64,000 nt of DNA from assembly GCA_033439795.1 (NCBI GenBank), contig JAUTDP010000009.1, positions 1,364,001 through 1,428,000 of the forward strand, in the 5' to 3' direction. A program made the translations under genes and the position numbers. The notes beneath the pieces are model-generated. The model saw nothing but the letters and a program-made list of their open reading frames with translations, searched no databases and was not told where the DNA came from. Numbering within the stretch: the first letter of the stretch is position 1; each line of letters starts with the position of its first letter. Below, one piece after another: positions 1 to 11,160 of this stretch. This stretch comes from Sordaria brevicollis (taxonomy: Eukaryota > Ascomycota > Sordariomycetes > Sordariales > Sordariaceae).

Positions 1-2
1 TG

Positions 3-77
3 GTGCTGGCGTTGCAGCTGATTCTGCCGATTGGGTTCTTTAAGTTCTTTAGGAAGGAGCAGGTTGCTAAGCCGTGA
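3..77 (+). CDS. C-terminal end of an unidentified membrane-type protein (partial)
   Basis: Only the last 24 codons and a TGA stop are inside the window, read in the third forward frame; the gene begins to the left of base 1. The visible residues form a hydrophobic stretch (VLALQLILPIGFF) followed by a short basic tail (KFFRKEQVAKP). This pattern suits a last transmembrane helix with a cytosolic end. The other two forward frames stop within the first 45 bases. The family cannot be named from so little sequence. Confidence 0.5.
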   Translation: MLALQLILPIGFFKFFRKEQVAKP

Positions 78-519
78 GCGACGTAAAAGGATGAATTGGG
101 GAAAGGAGGAAACAGAAGGTGACGGGAACTTTCAATGACTTGATACCTAGATGGATAAATGGAAGGACAAAAATGGGTTGTGCCTTGGTTGGGCTGGATA
201 CATGACATTGTTTTGGTTTTAGGAGACGGAAGTTTCACCATGGTTTATTGTTTGTTTTATTGGTTAAAGCATATACCCCCAGTCACTTCAGGATCTGGCT
301 AGGAGGATTTGTTGTTTTTGATTTTCAATTACTTTATAAATATTAAAGTTATACTTCAAGTTGGAAAATGCTCCAGATTTGCTCTCCTCTCCGTATTTGT
401 GTGTCTTGTTTTCGTTGTGATCTCGTTCTTTCCCGGGGATGGATTGTTGCAGGTTGGAGGACGAGCAATGCTCGTGTTCCGCTTATGAGTGCTACAGCAA
501 CCCCAAAATATCATGTTAA
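78..519. other. Intergenic: 3' UTR of the left-edge gene and tRNA upstream region
   Basis: No coding frame of note. The stretch is T-rich and probably contains the 3' untranslated region of the cut-off gene, then the upstream flank of tRNA-Phe. Confidence 0.5.
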
Positions 520-608
520 GCGGGTTTAGCTCAGTTGGGAGAGCGTCAGACTGAAGTCCACTTCACTCATAAATCTGAAGGTCGTGTGTTCGATCCACAC
601 AAACCGCA
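520..608 (+). tRNA. tRNA-Phe (anticodon GAA) with a 16-nt intron
   Basis: A full cloverleaf can be drawn. The acceptor strand GCGGGTT (520-526) faces AAACCGC (601-607) with one mismatch, and A608 is the discriminator. The T arm has stem GTGTG/CACAC (584-588, 596-600) around TTCGATC. The anticodon stem TCAGA/TCTGA closes the loop CTGAAGA, giving anticodon GAA. A 16-nt intron (557-572) interrupts the gene one base 3' of the anticodon, the canonical eukaryotic position. A run of six T follows shortly downstream. Confidence 0.96.
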
Positions 609-618
609 TTCAACGTTC

Positions 619-624
619 TTTTTT
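619..624 (+). terminator. RNA polymerase III terminator of tRNA-Phe
   Basis: Six consecutive T lie 10 bases after the tRNA 3' end, the normal Pol III stop signal. Confidence 0.7.
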
Positions 625-1477
625 CGCGATTTCGCAAATGATTTTTTTTCGGCCGGACCAGCGAAATGGTTTTTTTTCTTTTGACTGCTTTTTTTCTTTT
701 TCCTTTTTGTTCCCCAAGAAGACCTCCTTCCATCCCAACCCCAATTATTTGCTTCTTATCGTTCGGTTATAACGGCATTGTGTCTTTGTTGCGCCTCCAA
801 CGGGATGGATCGCCAAGATATTCTTGAGTGATGATTGATGGTTGATTGTGACGTAGGTGTAAGTGGTTGGCCGCTTCCTTCACCTTGACTCGTCAAATCG
901 GGCTCTTTGCGGTTTATCACTTCCTCAGGAAATATCGGTGCCTATTTTATCTGCATCTCAAGGCATCGTCCCGAGCAGATATACTGGGCATAATCTGGTA
1001 CCGGTGCTGTGGAAGTGAATCATCAGTCAATAACAACAGCCAGCGAGTATGTTCTGGCTTGGAAGTTGGAATATCATCCTTCAAACAAACCGAATCCGGA
1101 AGATCTCCATACGTCGTGGACTGAATCCAGCCTGAACGTTCTTTTCCGAGCCTCGGACTTACAACTGAATTGTCAACTGAGCGGCTGGTCCTCTTGGCTT
1201 CGGTCATAATGGACTTACAGAACCTCATATTGGCCGTAAGTTCTTTGGAACATAGAATCCCATTGCGACGGTTAAGCGAAACTTTACAGCGTCTTTGTTC
1301 ATGATGTCAATTGTCTGTCTATCTCCAATTGGGTTGCATATAAACCATCCATCATCTGTCCTTATATGGACGCTGTGATACACGACGGACATTGTGGTCA
1401 CATCGTGTGGCTTCTCGAACTACACCCGCCCGCACTTATTTGACGTATTTTCAAGAGATATCCTACAACAATTCACG
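625..1477. other. Intergenic: promoter region of the GPI-type protein gene
   Basis: No convincing coding frame; the small open frames on both strands overlap each other and have no recognisable features. A TATAAA at 1339-1344 lies about 134 bases before the chosen start codon at 1478, with a CCAATTGGG stretch just upstream of it. Together these are a plausible core promoter. Confidence 0.45.
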
Positions 1478-2503
1478 ATGCAATTGACCAACTATTTTCT
1501 CTCGAAATCCTTCTTCCTTCCCCTCCTCCAACTTACCACCCACCTCCCCCTCACACACGCCCAACCACCACTCACCACCAACTCCGAAGGCCTTGGGTTC
1601 ATCCACATCCCTGCCCTAGAAACATTACCTTCGGAAGTTACGGTATACGGATCCATCGTCACTGCCGCCCCTTCAAGCACTGTTTTCAGCCTCGATTGTA
1701 AAACAGACGACGACAATGACGAGAACAAAAGCCCGACCGAATCCATAGACTACTGCTCCTGGCTCGGGGGCCTCGTGACAAAGCAAAGCAAGGATTCGAT
1801 CACCATCAGCGGCCACACCACGGAGGGGTTGACGTCGTGGTTGGAGTACGATAATACGTTCACGCAGACGGTGTCGACGACGGAGACGTCGTGGACGGAT
1901 GGTTCGGTGACGGGTGTTGAGGCTACGTATGCCGTTTTTCCTTCCTCTCGTCCCGTTCTGTTTCTCTTCACCTCATCCCGCATTCCTTGTTTCCCCAATG
2001 CCACTATTAAACTCATGAACGCAACATGCTGATACCACTTAAACAGCTACGCAAAAGCAAAATGCACCTTCTGGCCCGTAGACGGCTACCCCCAAACCGT
2101 CGCGCACCAAACCTCCTGCACGGGAGCTATCACGGTCGGCCAGCTTTACAACAAGACCTTGGGGACCGGATCCACCGCCTTGATCGCGTCCGAGTGGACC
2201 ACGAAGCTCAACGAGACTTTGAACACCAGCTGGAGCGGCTTTGAGAGTACCAGGTCGCTCGTGCGGGTTACCGTCACGGGTGGGTGGGATAATTTGGAGG
2301 GCATTACCGGCACTGGAACGTCTGAAATTTCCATGGTTACGGGTACGGTTACCCCGAGTGAGAGTGGTGCTGAGGGGGAGGTGAGCAGCACGAGTAGCGC
2401 GGAGGGAGGCGGCTCGAGACCGAGCGCCGGGGTGGAGGCACCGATTATGGCGATGGTGGTTGGGGTGGCAGGGTTTGTGGGTGGTGCTGCTGTCTTGTTG
2501 TAA
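1478..2503 (+). CDS. Secreted, probably GPI-anchored serine/threonine-rich surface protein
   Basis: Predicted 301-residue protein from two exons, 1478-1926 and 2047-2503. The 120-nt intron has a GTATGC donor, a TGCTGAT branch-like site and an ACAG acceptor. The join keeps frame: the residues before the donor (GVEA) run into TYAKAKCTFW. I chose the Met at 1478 over an upstream in-frame Met at 1394 because it starts directly on a signal peptide (MQLTNYFLSKSFFLPLLQL). The body carries several NxS/T sites and paired cysteines. The tail has a Ser/Gly-rich spacer (SSTSSAEGGGSRPS) followed by a C-terminal hydrophobic segment ending GGAAVLL, the layout of a GPI-attachment signal. No enzyme motif is visible. 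A cell-wall or plasma-membrane location is inferred from these signals only. Confidence 0.8.
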
Positions 2504-3271
2504 TTTTAGTTCGAGCATTACCTATGGGGGCGGAGTTGATGATTGTGAGGTTGAGGTCTCCGGATAAGATAGTCAAGGGATGGGAGGTAACATGTGAACT
2601 TGAATTAAGTTTATTTGTTTGTGTTCGAGTGTTTGAACCGACCGGGTTCATAGTTCGTTTCCTATCCCATGTGAGAATCCCAAGACCGCGGTGGGAAATT
2701 ATTGCGGTGGGAACTTCCATCTTCGTCTGCCTTGTAAGGCAGTCGGGAAAATGAACTTGAGGATTTCTGTGGAGCAACTGACACCATTATCTGATTCTCC
2801 AGATCAGCATCGGAATTGTAATTGGAAAAAAAAATAGCGAGGCAGATTGATAACTGGCCGCCGAAACGGCCGGGGTCGCTGGGCATTGCGGCTGTGCGAC
2901 CCTTGTTCCTTCTCCCTCCGGACCACATTCCGACCATCCCTTCTACTTCAGTCGATCCGTGAAACAGCAGAAAGCGAGTTATCGGTGATTGAGCAATCAA
3001 AATTTCTTTGAAACGGAAAGAACACCGTCATAAGAAACCAACAAATTAATTGTGCGATATATATAACCAAACCAACAGCCGCCGCTTGGAGTCGATGTTG
3101 ATGTTGGTTAACCGCCGTATCAAAACAAAGAACGGACTTTTTCTTCTTTGGTTCTGCGCCTCATCAAGCATTTCAGAGCAACGATAAATATTGAAAATAG
3201 CTTTTGATCAGAGACTCACGGAGTTCCATCTTCAACATACCTATTCATTTCCGCATCAACCAGTCATCATC
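2504..3271. other. Intergenic: 3' UTR and promoter of the ankyrin gene
   Basis: No gene seen. A TATATATAA stretch near 3057-3066 lies about 210 bases before the start at 3272 and could serve as its core promoter. Confidence 0.45.
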
Positions 3272-4795
3272 ATGTCTCGGCTCGAAGGCGCCGACGCGCC
3301 AGTGCCGACTTACACCACAACCGACAACGATGGATTCATGGACTTTATCAATAACGGCGACAACGGCATCATCGATCTCCACTTACCACTCACCAAATAC
3401 CCCCCACCATTACCTCCCAATGTCGAAGACACCGAGACTACCAACTTGGATGCCCCCGACAACTCACCACTTACTCAAAAAGACCGCCACAACCTCCAAT
3501 GCAAACTAATCCGTCTCTTCTTCGACGCCATCCGCACCAAAAAAACTGACCTCGTCACCAAACTCATAACAAACGGCTTCGTATCCCCGGACGTTACCAA
3601 CGAGTATGGCCTCACCCCGCTCCTCGCAGCTGTAGAAGCAGGTGACGGCGCCATGGTTTGCGCCCTCCTGAACTTGGGAGCAGACGTCAACAACTTTGGT
3701 ATCCCCACCAAGAGAAGCACGTATTATTACCGCTACTCTTCTTCCTCCTCCTCCTCCTCCTCCTCAAGCCGCAGGAAAGGGAAAGATAACAAGAAGAAGA
3801 AGGAAGAGAAAGATACGATGCCACCAGACGCCCGAACCCCTCTCATGCTCGCTTGCGCAACCGGTAACCTCGCCCTCGCCAAACTCTTGTTTTGCGATTT
3901 TAAAGCCGATGATAGCTTGATCGCCGGCGACGGCCAGCTGGCCCTGCGGCTAGCGGCCGATAATGGCCATGGAGAAATCGTCAATTTGCTTCCTTCCCGC
4001 CGAGGCGGCGAGTTTCGACGGTGGAGGACGCACCATGCTGCTGCTATCAGGCGAATAAAGAGAGCTGGAAAGGGGATATTGGTCTTTTTTGCGTTTTTCG
4101 TCTACTACGTTCCTCGAACGCTGCTGTGGAGTTTACCAAAACACTGCGTCGTCAAGCCTGGTATCAAACTGGTCAAGTGGTCGTGGAACAACAGACAGCG
4201 ATTTGGAGGGTGGTGCACGAAGCAAGTCAAGAAATTTCCGGAGAGAGCGATGAGGGGGGTAAAAGCTGCTGCTAGGGCGGTGAAGAGTCTGGGGCATGTG
4301 CCTAGGGGAGTGGCGAGGTTTGTGAAAGCGTTGGCTAAGGCGGTTTGGAAGCTTATCACGAGGATACCAGGTGCTATGAAGATCATCAGTTTGTGGATCT
4401 GGGAGAGTTTGAAGAGGGTTGGGGTGGCGACGGGAAGAGTGTTTCTGAAGGTGGTGTCGGCTTTGCATACGGCTGTTATGGCGCTGCTGGATTTCTTTCG
4501 GAATATCACGTTGAAGGATGTGGGCAATGGAATTGCAGTGGCTTTGAAGGCTTTGTTTGTGGACTTACCAAGGGCGGTATGGTCGGGGATGAAAGCATTT
4601 GGGAATGCTTCGTACAAGGCACTTGGCTACATGCTTGGGTTTCTGGGTAAGGTGCTCTGGTGGATTGCGAGGGCACTATTCGAGGTTGCGGTGTTCTTGC
4701 CCAAGCAGCTGTGGAAGATCTTGGCGGCCGTTGGGAGTTCGATGGCCAAAGGATATCATGAGATCCTGGTGTGGCTCAATCCGAAGAGGCGTTGA
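3272..4795 (+). CDS. Ankyrin-repeat protein with a long cationic amphipathic C-terminal half
   Basis: Single exon, 507 residues from the Met at 3272 (an in-frame Met at 3191 would add 27 residues with no visible feature). Two ankyrin blocks are readable: about residues 80-145 (TPLLAAVEAGDGAMVCALLNLGADVN) and 185-245 (TPLMLACATGNLALAKLLF, then LALRLAADNGHGEIVNLL). Between them sits a run of serines encoded by TCC repeats, then a very lysine-rich linker. From about residue 250 to the end the protein is unusual: a succession of helices rich in Lys, Arg, Trp, Phe and Ala, with almost no acidic residues and few Cys. They look amphipathic rather than fully transmembrane. A peripheral membrane or lipid-surface role is inference. 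I recognise the ankyrin fold but not the family. Confidence 0.8.
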   Translation: MSRLEGADAPVPTYTTTDNDGFMDFINNGDNGIIDLHLPLTKYPPPLPPNVEDTETTNLDAPDNSPLTQKDRHNLQCKLIRLFFDAIRTKKTDLVTKLITNGFVSPDVTNEYGLTPLLAAVEAGDGAMVCALLNLGADVNNFGIPTKRSTYYYRYSSSSSSSSSSSRRKGKDNKKKKEEKDTMPPDARTPLMLACATGNLALAKLLFCDFKADDSLIAGDGQLALRLAADNGHGEIVNLLPSRRGGEFRRWRTHHAAAIRRIKRAGKGILVFFAFFVYYVPRTLLWSLPKHCVVKPGIKLVKWSWNNRQRFGGWCTKQVKKFPERAMRGVKAAARAVKSLGHVPRGVARFVKALAKAVWKLITRIPGAMKIISLWIWESLKRVGVATGRVFLKVVSALHTAVMALLDFFRNITLKDVGNGIAVALKALFVDLPRAVWSGMKAFGNASYKALGYMLGFLGKVLWWIARALFEVAVFLPKQLWKILAAVGSSMAKGYHEILVWLNPKRR

Positions 4796-7700
4796 AAGGA
4801 CTCTCTTAAAAAGGGTTTGAGATGGCGATAAAAAGATACCCGGTAGCTGGTATAGTCAGTAGGAGCTTGGAGTTTACGAGACTTGCCGTTCTTCTAGCTA
4901 ATGACAGTGAATTGCACAAATTGTATAAACGATGGACATCCAGCAGCGTCGTGCAATTTGAGGCAGACTGTGAACTCATTCAGGATGCTCTGGAAGGAAC
5001 AAGAGGTTGCAAGCTGAGTCCATATCACATACCAACTCTGTCAGTAGATAGATGTATTTGCATGTCGTGTGTCTCCAGAAATAGATTCACCTCAAATAAT
5101 GGTGGTGTTGCACTGGACCAGACGACGGACTGTAACGTGTTCATGGGAATGTTGGCTCTGGTGATCCCTCATGGCAGTGACAAGTGATTATCTCGAAAGA
5201 CGTCAGCTTGATATGTCCAGAGCAGAGATCGTCGACTATCTATGAGTTTGAAACATCTGAACCCTCAAAGCCTATGTCCACATCAATTGCTTGTGCCTCT
5301 CTACCGTCCCTGCCGGTTCATCATATAAAAGGAGGTTTTGGAATTTTCACTGGTATTTTTGCCAGGCCAGTTGAAAGAAGAGGACCAGAGCAACGGTCTC
5401 ACATCTGGCTGTAAGATATCTGTGTGGTTCGACGTTTGTGGTTCCGCTTTGAGTGTAGGTATGTTTCCGTTTATCTTCAATGAAAGTCAGCCAACAAATT
5501 GCCATCCGGAGAGTCCAAGATGGAGGAACCCGAAATCCCGAAGGTAACTGTCAAGAGACGGAAGCAAAGAAGATCAACGGTACCTCCCAAGAACGGAGGC
5601 TGGCACCGAGATCAAAAGAAGAATAGTCGAAGAACAACCAAAGAACATGCAGCTTAAACTGGGGGCCATCAAGCAAAGTGTCCGGGGTATATGGACGCTT
5701 CGATGGACGCCAAGACAGACGAGAAACACCACGCAATTTAGCCTGGTGGTGCCGCCCAGCGTGACTTGCAGAAAGGAGAGCATATCGTTTTTAGCCTATG
5801 CCGCGCTTGCTCGTGAGTGTTTCCTCTTCTGGTGAAGCGAGTATAGAACTTGGGGGTCCGATGCAACCACCAAGCAACAAGGCCGACATCCAACGAGGAC
5901 CAGGTAACGGCAGCAGAGGTTTCCCGCGAGTGTCAGCTTCGGTAGGTGCGTCGTCGGAGGGCAATGGCACCACAGAGCAGCAGCAACACCCTCTTGGGCA
6001 GACTCTGGATGCTTACAGCTGCTTTGTTTGGAAATGGTCGTGAGTGAATCAGGGGCGCCTGAATCTTGTTTGTTCCCAAAATCTCGGGTCGCCCATGTGT
6101 GTGATCCAAAGATCTGAACATGAAATGCCCATTTGAGAAGGAGGATGGAAGGTTCTCCGGAATCAGGCCGAAGGTGGTGAAGATCTGATGAGCCCCTGTG
6201 TGCAGAGTGCCAATGGGGGAACCATTTCAATTTCTATCCGGGATCCGGTCCCGTCGCCTGTGGCTAACACGACGAGGACACTTGTTGGAAGATATGGGAC
6301 GACTAGACTGAAATTCTGATTAGCACGGCTAGAGTGAAACAGAGCTATGTAGGGCTCAGACGATAGAGGAGAGTGAAGGGGGCCGCCGCAATATGGAAGA
6401 CACGGCCGCAAGTGGCAAGCTTGTGTCTACTGGAACACTTTTGTACGCACTGAGCCTCATATCGGAACTTTGACTTATCACCGACTGTTCACCTGAGCAA
6501 CACTCTTAAGCCGTGTGCGCTGGTTTTTTTTCGATAAAGTGTACCGTAGATGAATTGTGAATCGAATGGTTGCCTTCGACTTGCTCGCTTCTTGCCTTTG
6601 CCCCCAACGAGCAGCGGCAGGAGGCACCATCCGGTTATATTCGCCGAAACGGCTCGTCTTGGTGGTCGCTGCAGCGCACAGAAGCAGAAAAGACAACCGA
6701 GAGGGAGCGATTAGGTACAGTAGTAGGCAGCACTTTCCATACCAAGACGCGAAAGTGAGCGTAGTTGGACCCTTTCATTTCGGCGTTATCCGTTGCTGTT
6801 TCCCTTCTCTGGGAAAGTAGTTCGTTGCCGAGTTGAAAAGAGGAAAGAGGAAAGATGAAGAAGCGAATTTGGAGAAAGAGCTTGTGATGCTAGGCCTTTA
6901 CGATGCTGCTGTGGGGAAGTTAGCGCGCAGCAAGGTACTTGTAAGCGATAAGGTATAAAGTAACGTCGAGCCATACTATCGAGCGAAGATACTTTTGACA
7001 CTAATGCCGCTCTACCATATCCCTACCACTGTCCTTCCAGGGTTGCCTGCCTGGCTCGAGCTCGCCCACAAAGGCTTCCGTCTTTCCGTTTCATCCATGT
7101 TCTTCTTCTCACCAGGGCAGACTCCAACTCATTCACACTCTCGAGCCACTCTAGAGTTGAACCTTTCACAAGCCACACTTTTTTGGTCTCTAGGCAAGAC
7201 CAAGAGCCCACTCACTCAATTTAAAACTTTTCATTTCCAAAAGTCACCTCTTGACATCATTGTTGACAATGCATCTCGCACTTCAGACTTTGGTGCCTTT
7301 GGCGGTTATGACGAGTGAGCGCTCCCACAACGCCAACAGTCAAAAGACCACTCCAGTGTCAGCAGCCCACCTTCAGGCGTGAGGGCTGCAGAAAAGACAG
7401 TTTCAGCCGGCCAAGCCTCAGTCAAGTATAGAGCATTTAGATTACCTCCCAATCTAGGTGAATTGACGTCAACCGCTCTCGTTCTTCTCACTGGCCAAAT
7501 GTCATCCTGCCTGCCTGACAGCTCTCAGACCAGCCTCCAACATGGCCTTGGCCCAGGTTGACTTGGTGGGCGCCCGTTGCACCTGGTTTGCTCCATCGTC
7601 AACTGGACGGGCTACGACACAACTGCCGTGCATTTGTCCAGAGAGGCATGCTCCCGGGACAGCGGGAACCGTGGAAAAGTAGGTCCTCGACCCCGGGAAC

Positions 7701-8152
7701 CGTGCCAGGATATTTCTGTCAGTTAAGCCCATCTGCTAACGATCCTGGGGTAGTAGTTGGCCGAGCGTTGCCCTGCGTCCCGTCTCCAATGTCACCCCCG
7801 ATACCTGGCTTATACCACGACTAAGATACATACCTAACCAAGGCGCCCCAGCTTCAGGTTGCCCCAACCCACAAAGGCCCTCCCAAGAGTTATTTCTCCT
7901 TGTCCTGCTGCTCTCGCTAGTCTGGTAGGGCTCTTGTTGATGCACCGTGGCACCTATGAATCAACCCAGCCACGTCCCATACCACCTCCATGTCGATTCT
8001 TCAGCACCGACTTATTCATGATGGAGGGCTTTATTCGACCGTCAATCGAGACAACGCTTCACATGTCACTCTTTCACAAGCCTCCATGATGGGCCTTCAT
8101 CGTGGTTCATGTCCGTGAGTTTACCCAGCCTAAGCCCTAAACTGATTGCTTC
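4796..8152. other. Long intergenic region upstream of the zinc-finger gene
   Basis: About 3.4 kb without a convincing coding frame. Short open frames exist on both strands, but none has a motif, a splice context or consistent codon use. The length suggests a large promoter and/or 5' leader for the zinc-finger regulator that follows. At 8115-8161 there is an intron-like stretch (GTGAGT donor, ACTGAT branch-like site, GCAG acceptor). Confidence 0.4.
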
Positions 8153-10090
8153 ATGAAGCAGGTGGCTGACTCGGCCCTTGGGCCTTCGACCAGACATGAA
8201 GAAAAGGTCGTTGCGGATGGGACAATTGCGCGTGTTGTTCTCATGTTTCTGCGTGACTTCATAGAGCGGCCAAACGTCCAACACTCTCACTCCGGGCACA
8301 GATGTCCGATGGCTAAATGTCGCAAGGTATTCATGGGACATCTGCCACTCGTTCAGCATTTACTATCCTGTCCAGAAATCCACAATGGCGTCTTCCAGTG
8401 CGATAGATGCAATGCGCTGCACGAATTTCCAACCAACGAAAAAGACTGGGCGCATTGGACAGGCTGGAAGCACCAAGAGGTCAATGTTGAACGGAAGCGA
8501 AGTCTGGGCTCCAAGATGAGAGATACATTTACGCTTCGCAAACGAGACAGCAACCGCAAGACCAGTACGCTATCGGAACTTTCACCGCATCAACCTGGGT
8601 ATACGCTTCACGTGAGGACATATCCGGCAGCTTCTATGGAATCGGTGGTTCAAGGTACCGCCATGATCGGATGCCCGACGCCGCACGCTGGGATGCCGTT
8701 CACGCCTCACAGCGCCACAGCAGAATTCTTCCCTCTCCACAAACAGCCAGATACGACTGACATGATGGATGCCAGCTTAGAGCTTTTCCGGCAGGGATTT
8801 AGTGCAGAGGAAATGTCAGACTTGCAATCTGCCGTGTCGTCGATTACCGCACCGTCTACCATCGAAGTCGAGCCATCGCAGCCGGCATCTACAAACACGT
8901 CGCGTACTACACTGTTCCCTCCGAGGTTTCCGCACTACCAGTCTCCTACGCCACCCATTCAGGGGAACAGCAACAATATCACGTCCCAGCCTTTCCTCTT
9001 TACATCACAACCAACTGTATCCGCCGGGACACTACAACTCGATGGTCACCCTCCGCCGATAGCCATGTCTATGGATGAACCGATTATCGTCACCAGCCTC
9101 CCCGGTTCTCAAACAAGCATGCCTGCTACTTTGCAGGTCGATGGCCACTCATGGTGGAGTCCAAGAATACCGACTAGTGTCCAAGGATCAACGCCAGACT
9201 CATCCGGAACGAGCAGCAACTTTCATGTTCAGACATCACCGGCTATGGAATCATTCAAGACACATAGCGGAAGGAACATTCCGACTCCAAATGCTTCTGT
9301 GAGAGACAACAAAGAGACCGGGGATCATGGTTTACATCAACTATACTATCAACCAGGAACACACAAACATCAAAACATGGCTAGATCACCAAGTCTTGAC
9401 TCGGTACGGACAATGCAACCAGGAAACACACTGATGAAGACGGGGCATGGCAGTGAGATGGACCAACCCCCAACAACAACAACCGATGTAAATCCAACCG
9501 CATCCTTTACCAGCAATGCAGTATTATCCCTGCACTCGGAACATCAACAGCCGCGCCAACACCAGCACTCTCACACACATCCACATCACGCCTCTACTGC
9601 CGACATCGCGATCCACCACAGAAGAACAAACAACCCACAACAAGATCTAAGCCAAGGCCTAAACGGCGACAACGACCTAGTCTGTGACGAGTGCCAATGG
9701 AAACCACGCGGCGTTCGAGAGAATCTCAAAGGCTACCTGCGCAAACACAAAAACACACACAAAGGACTGCGGTTATCCTGCGATGTTCCTGGTTGCACGA
9801 AGACGTTTAGTCGGCTGGATAACTTGAAGAAGCACAAGAAGGATAAGCACGGTATTGATGATACGGCTATGAGTATGATGAGTATGAGCCCTGTAACAGC
9901 AGGCGGAAGTGGAATAGTTACAGGGGGGCTGTTGCCGTTGAAGAGAGTAGCTTCCACCGACGGAGAGGAGGGTCAAGGGGGGAAACGTCCGGATACGAGT
10001 GATTCCCAGCAGAGGATGAGGGATTTGTCGGCGGCGGCGGTAGCTGGTGCGGGGGATTACACGATGTTGTGGCCGGCTTTGCACTTTTAG
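8153..10090 (+). CDS. C2H2 zinc-finger protein, probable transcription factor
   Basis: Open frame of 645 residues. Two C2H2-type fingers lie near the C-terminus at about residues 509-567. The first is irregular (CDECQWKPRG ... KHKNTH) and the second is canonical (CDVPGCTKTFSRLDNLKKHKKDKH). A cysteine/histidine-rich module near residues 50-110 (CPMAKCRKVF ... CDRCNALHEF) may be an additional zinc-binding unit. The 400 residues between are rich in Ser, Thr, Pro, Gln and His, as in fungal regulators with disordered activation segments. The start is uncertain. The chosen Met lies inside an intron-like sequence, 8115-8161. If that is spliced, an upstream ATG at 8109 gives a six-base first coding exon (Met-Ser) joined in phase at 8162. 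A nuclear DNA-binding role follows from the fingers; the targets are unknown. Confidence 0.82.
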   Translation: MKQVADSALGPSTRHEEKVVADGTIARVVLMFLRDFIERPNVQHSHSGHRCPMAKCRKVFMGHLPLVQHLLSCPEIHNGVFQCDRCNALHEFPTNEKDWAHWTGWKHQEVNVERKRSLGSKMRDTFTLRKRDSNRKTSTLSELSPHQPGYTLHVRTYPAASMESVVQGTAMIGCPTPHAGMPFTPHSATAEFFPLHKQPDTTDMMDASLELFRQGFSAEEMSDLQSAVSSITAPSTIEVEPSQPASTNTSRTTLFPPRFPHYQSPTPPIQGNSNNITSQPFLFTSQPTVSAGTLQLDGHPPPIAMSMDEPIIVTSLPGSQTSMPATLQVDGHSWWSPRIPTSVQGSTPDSSGTSSNFHVQTSPAMESFKTHSGRNIPTPNASVRDNKETGDHGLHQLYYQPGTHKHQNMARSPSLDSVRTMQPGNTLMKTGHGSEMDQPPTTTTDVNPTASFTSNAVLSLHSEHQQPRQHQHSHTHPHHASTADIAIHHRRTNNPQQDLSQGLNGDNDLVCDECQWKPRGVRENLKGYLRKHKNTHKGLRLSCDVPGCTKTFSRLDNLKKHKKDKHGIDDTAMSMMSMSPVTAGGSGIVTGGLLPLKRVASTDGEEGQGGKRPDTSDSQQRMRDLSAAAVAGAGDYTMLWPALHF

Positions 10091-11160
10091 GTATTGGGCT
10101 CGCACACGTCATATAACGACTCCTATTTCTTTTGTTGATGCACATATACCACTGATCTAACTACAGTCATGACATACCCCGCTGCTGGTTTCCCTTACTT
10201 AGACAGTTTCCTTATTTATGATCGATGATAGGTACGATAGGGAGGATTTTTGTACGATTATACACAACGATGAATGGAACATGGGTAACGAACGAGTGGG
10301 CTACGTTGGTGGACGGAAGGAAATTCCAACCGACAGTATTATTATTCCATCTCATAACCAACCTCTTTACGCCATCCAGTCCGTAGTTATATGCTCTCCG
10401 ATTCAGCCTCAGCCTCGGTGTCTGATCATCATCATGTCGTACAACACGAACACCAGTTCATGCACAGTCCAGGATTCGACTTCCGACTTCCGAAAGGGCG
10501 GGCGGGCAACTGAGACACAGTATATATAACCGCCGCCGTGCAGAATTTGAACCTCAATAACCTTGACGTTTTCGGTCCACATTTGGGTTCAGCCGCTCGC
10601 TGTTCCGACCAAAGGTCGAGGACGTGGGATTTGAAAAGCAAGTATCAAGACGAAGTGGCAGTCTGTGGCTTTCGGCAGTTGGACATGCCGACCGAGGGTC
10701 TGGACTAGTAGTCATAGTATTGATCTGGATCATGATCTTGATAAGAGCCTGGGCCGATCTAAGATCTGAGACATGGCATGGCCTGGTAAAAGTTTTCAGC
10801 CGGTTCGCGCGGCTTGGTTATTGGATTTTGTCCGGGACAAACCTAGAGGGAAAAGCAAGTTACACATCACGGGACTGCCAGAGTGAGAAATGAAGAATCT
10901 TGGGGTGAATATTAACGTCCAAAACTGTGACTAAGATAGGGGATTCTGGCTGTGATAACTGAAAAGCAGACTGCCACCCATCCACGCCGATGCGCGATGC
11001 AGGGTATCCAAATGTAAACAGATAGCAACATAACAAGGAGAAGGGGAAAAGATAGGAAGAAACAGATAGCCGCACCCAAATTATTTTACCGTCCACGTAG
11101 ATTCAAGAGAAAATAAAAAAGCCGAAGAGAAATATGGAACTTCCTGCCTTCCGTCCAATG
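10091..11160. other. Intergenic: facing 3' ends
   Basis: No gene supported. It lies between the 3' ends of the zinc-finger gene (+) and the small minus-strand gene. A TATATATAA at about 10521 resembles a promoter element, but no coding frame follows it. Confidence 0.4.

Noticed and set aside
4822..5187. 121-codon plus-strand frame after the ankyrin gene
   Set aside because: No motif, no splice context, and it begins 27 bases after another gene's stop codon; it is probably 3' UTR.
10512..10893. TATATATAA followed by an 89-codon frame
   Set aside because: The frame starts at a non-ATG codon and shows no family; the TATA match alone is not evidence for a gene.
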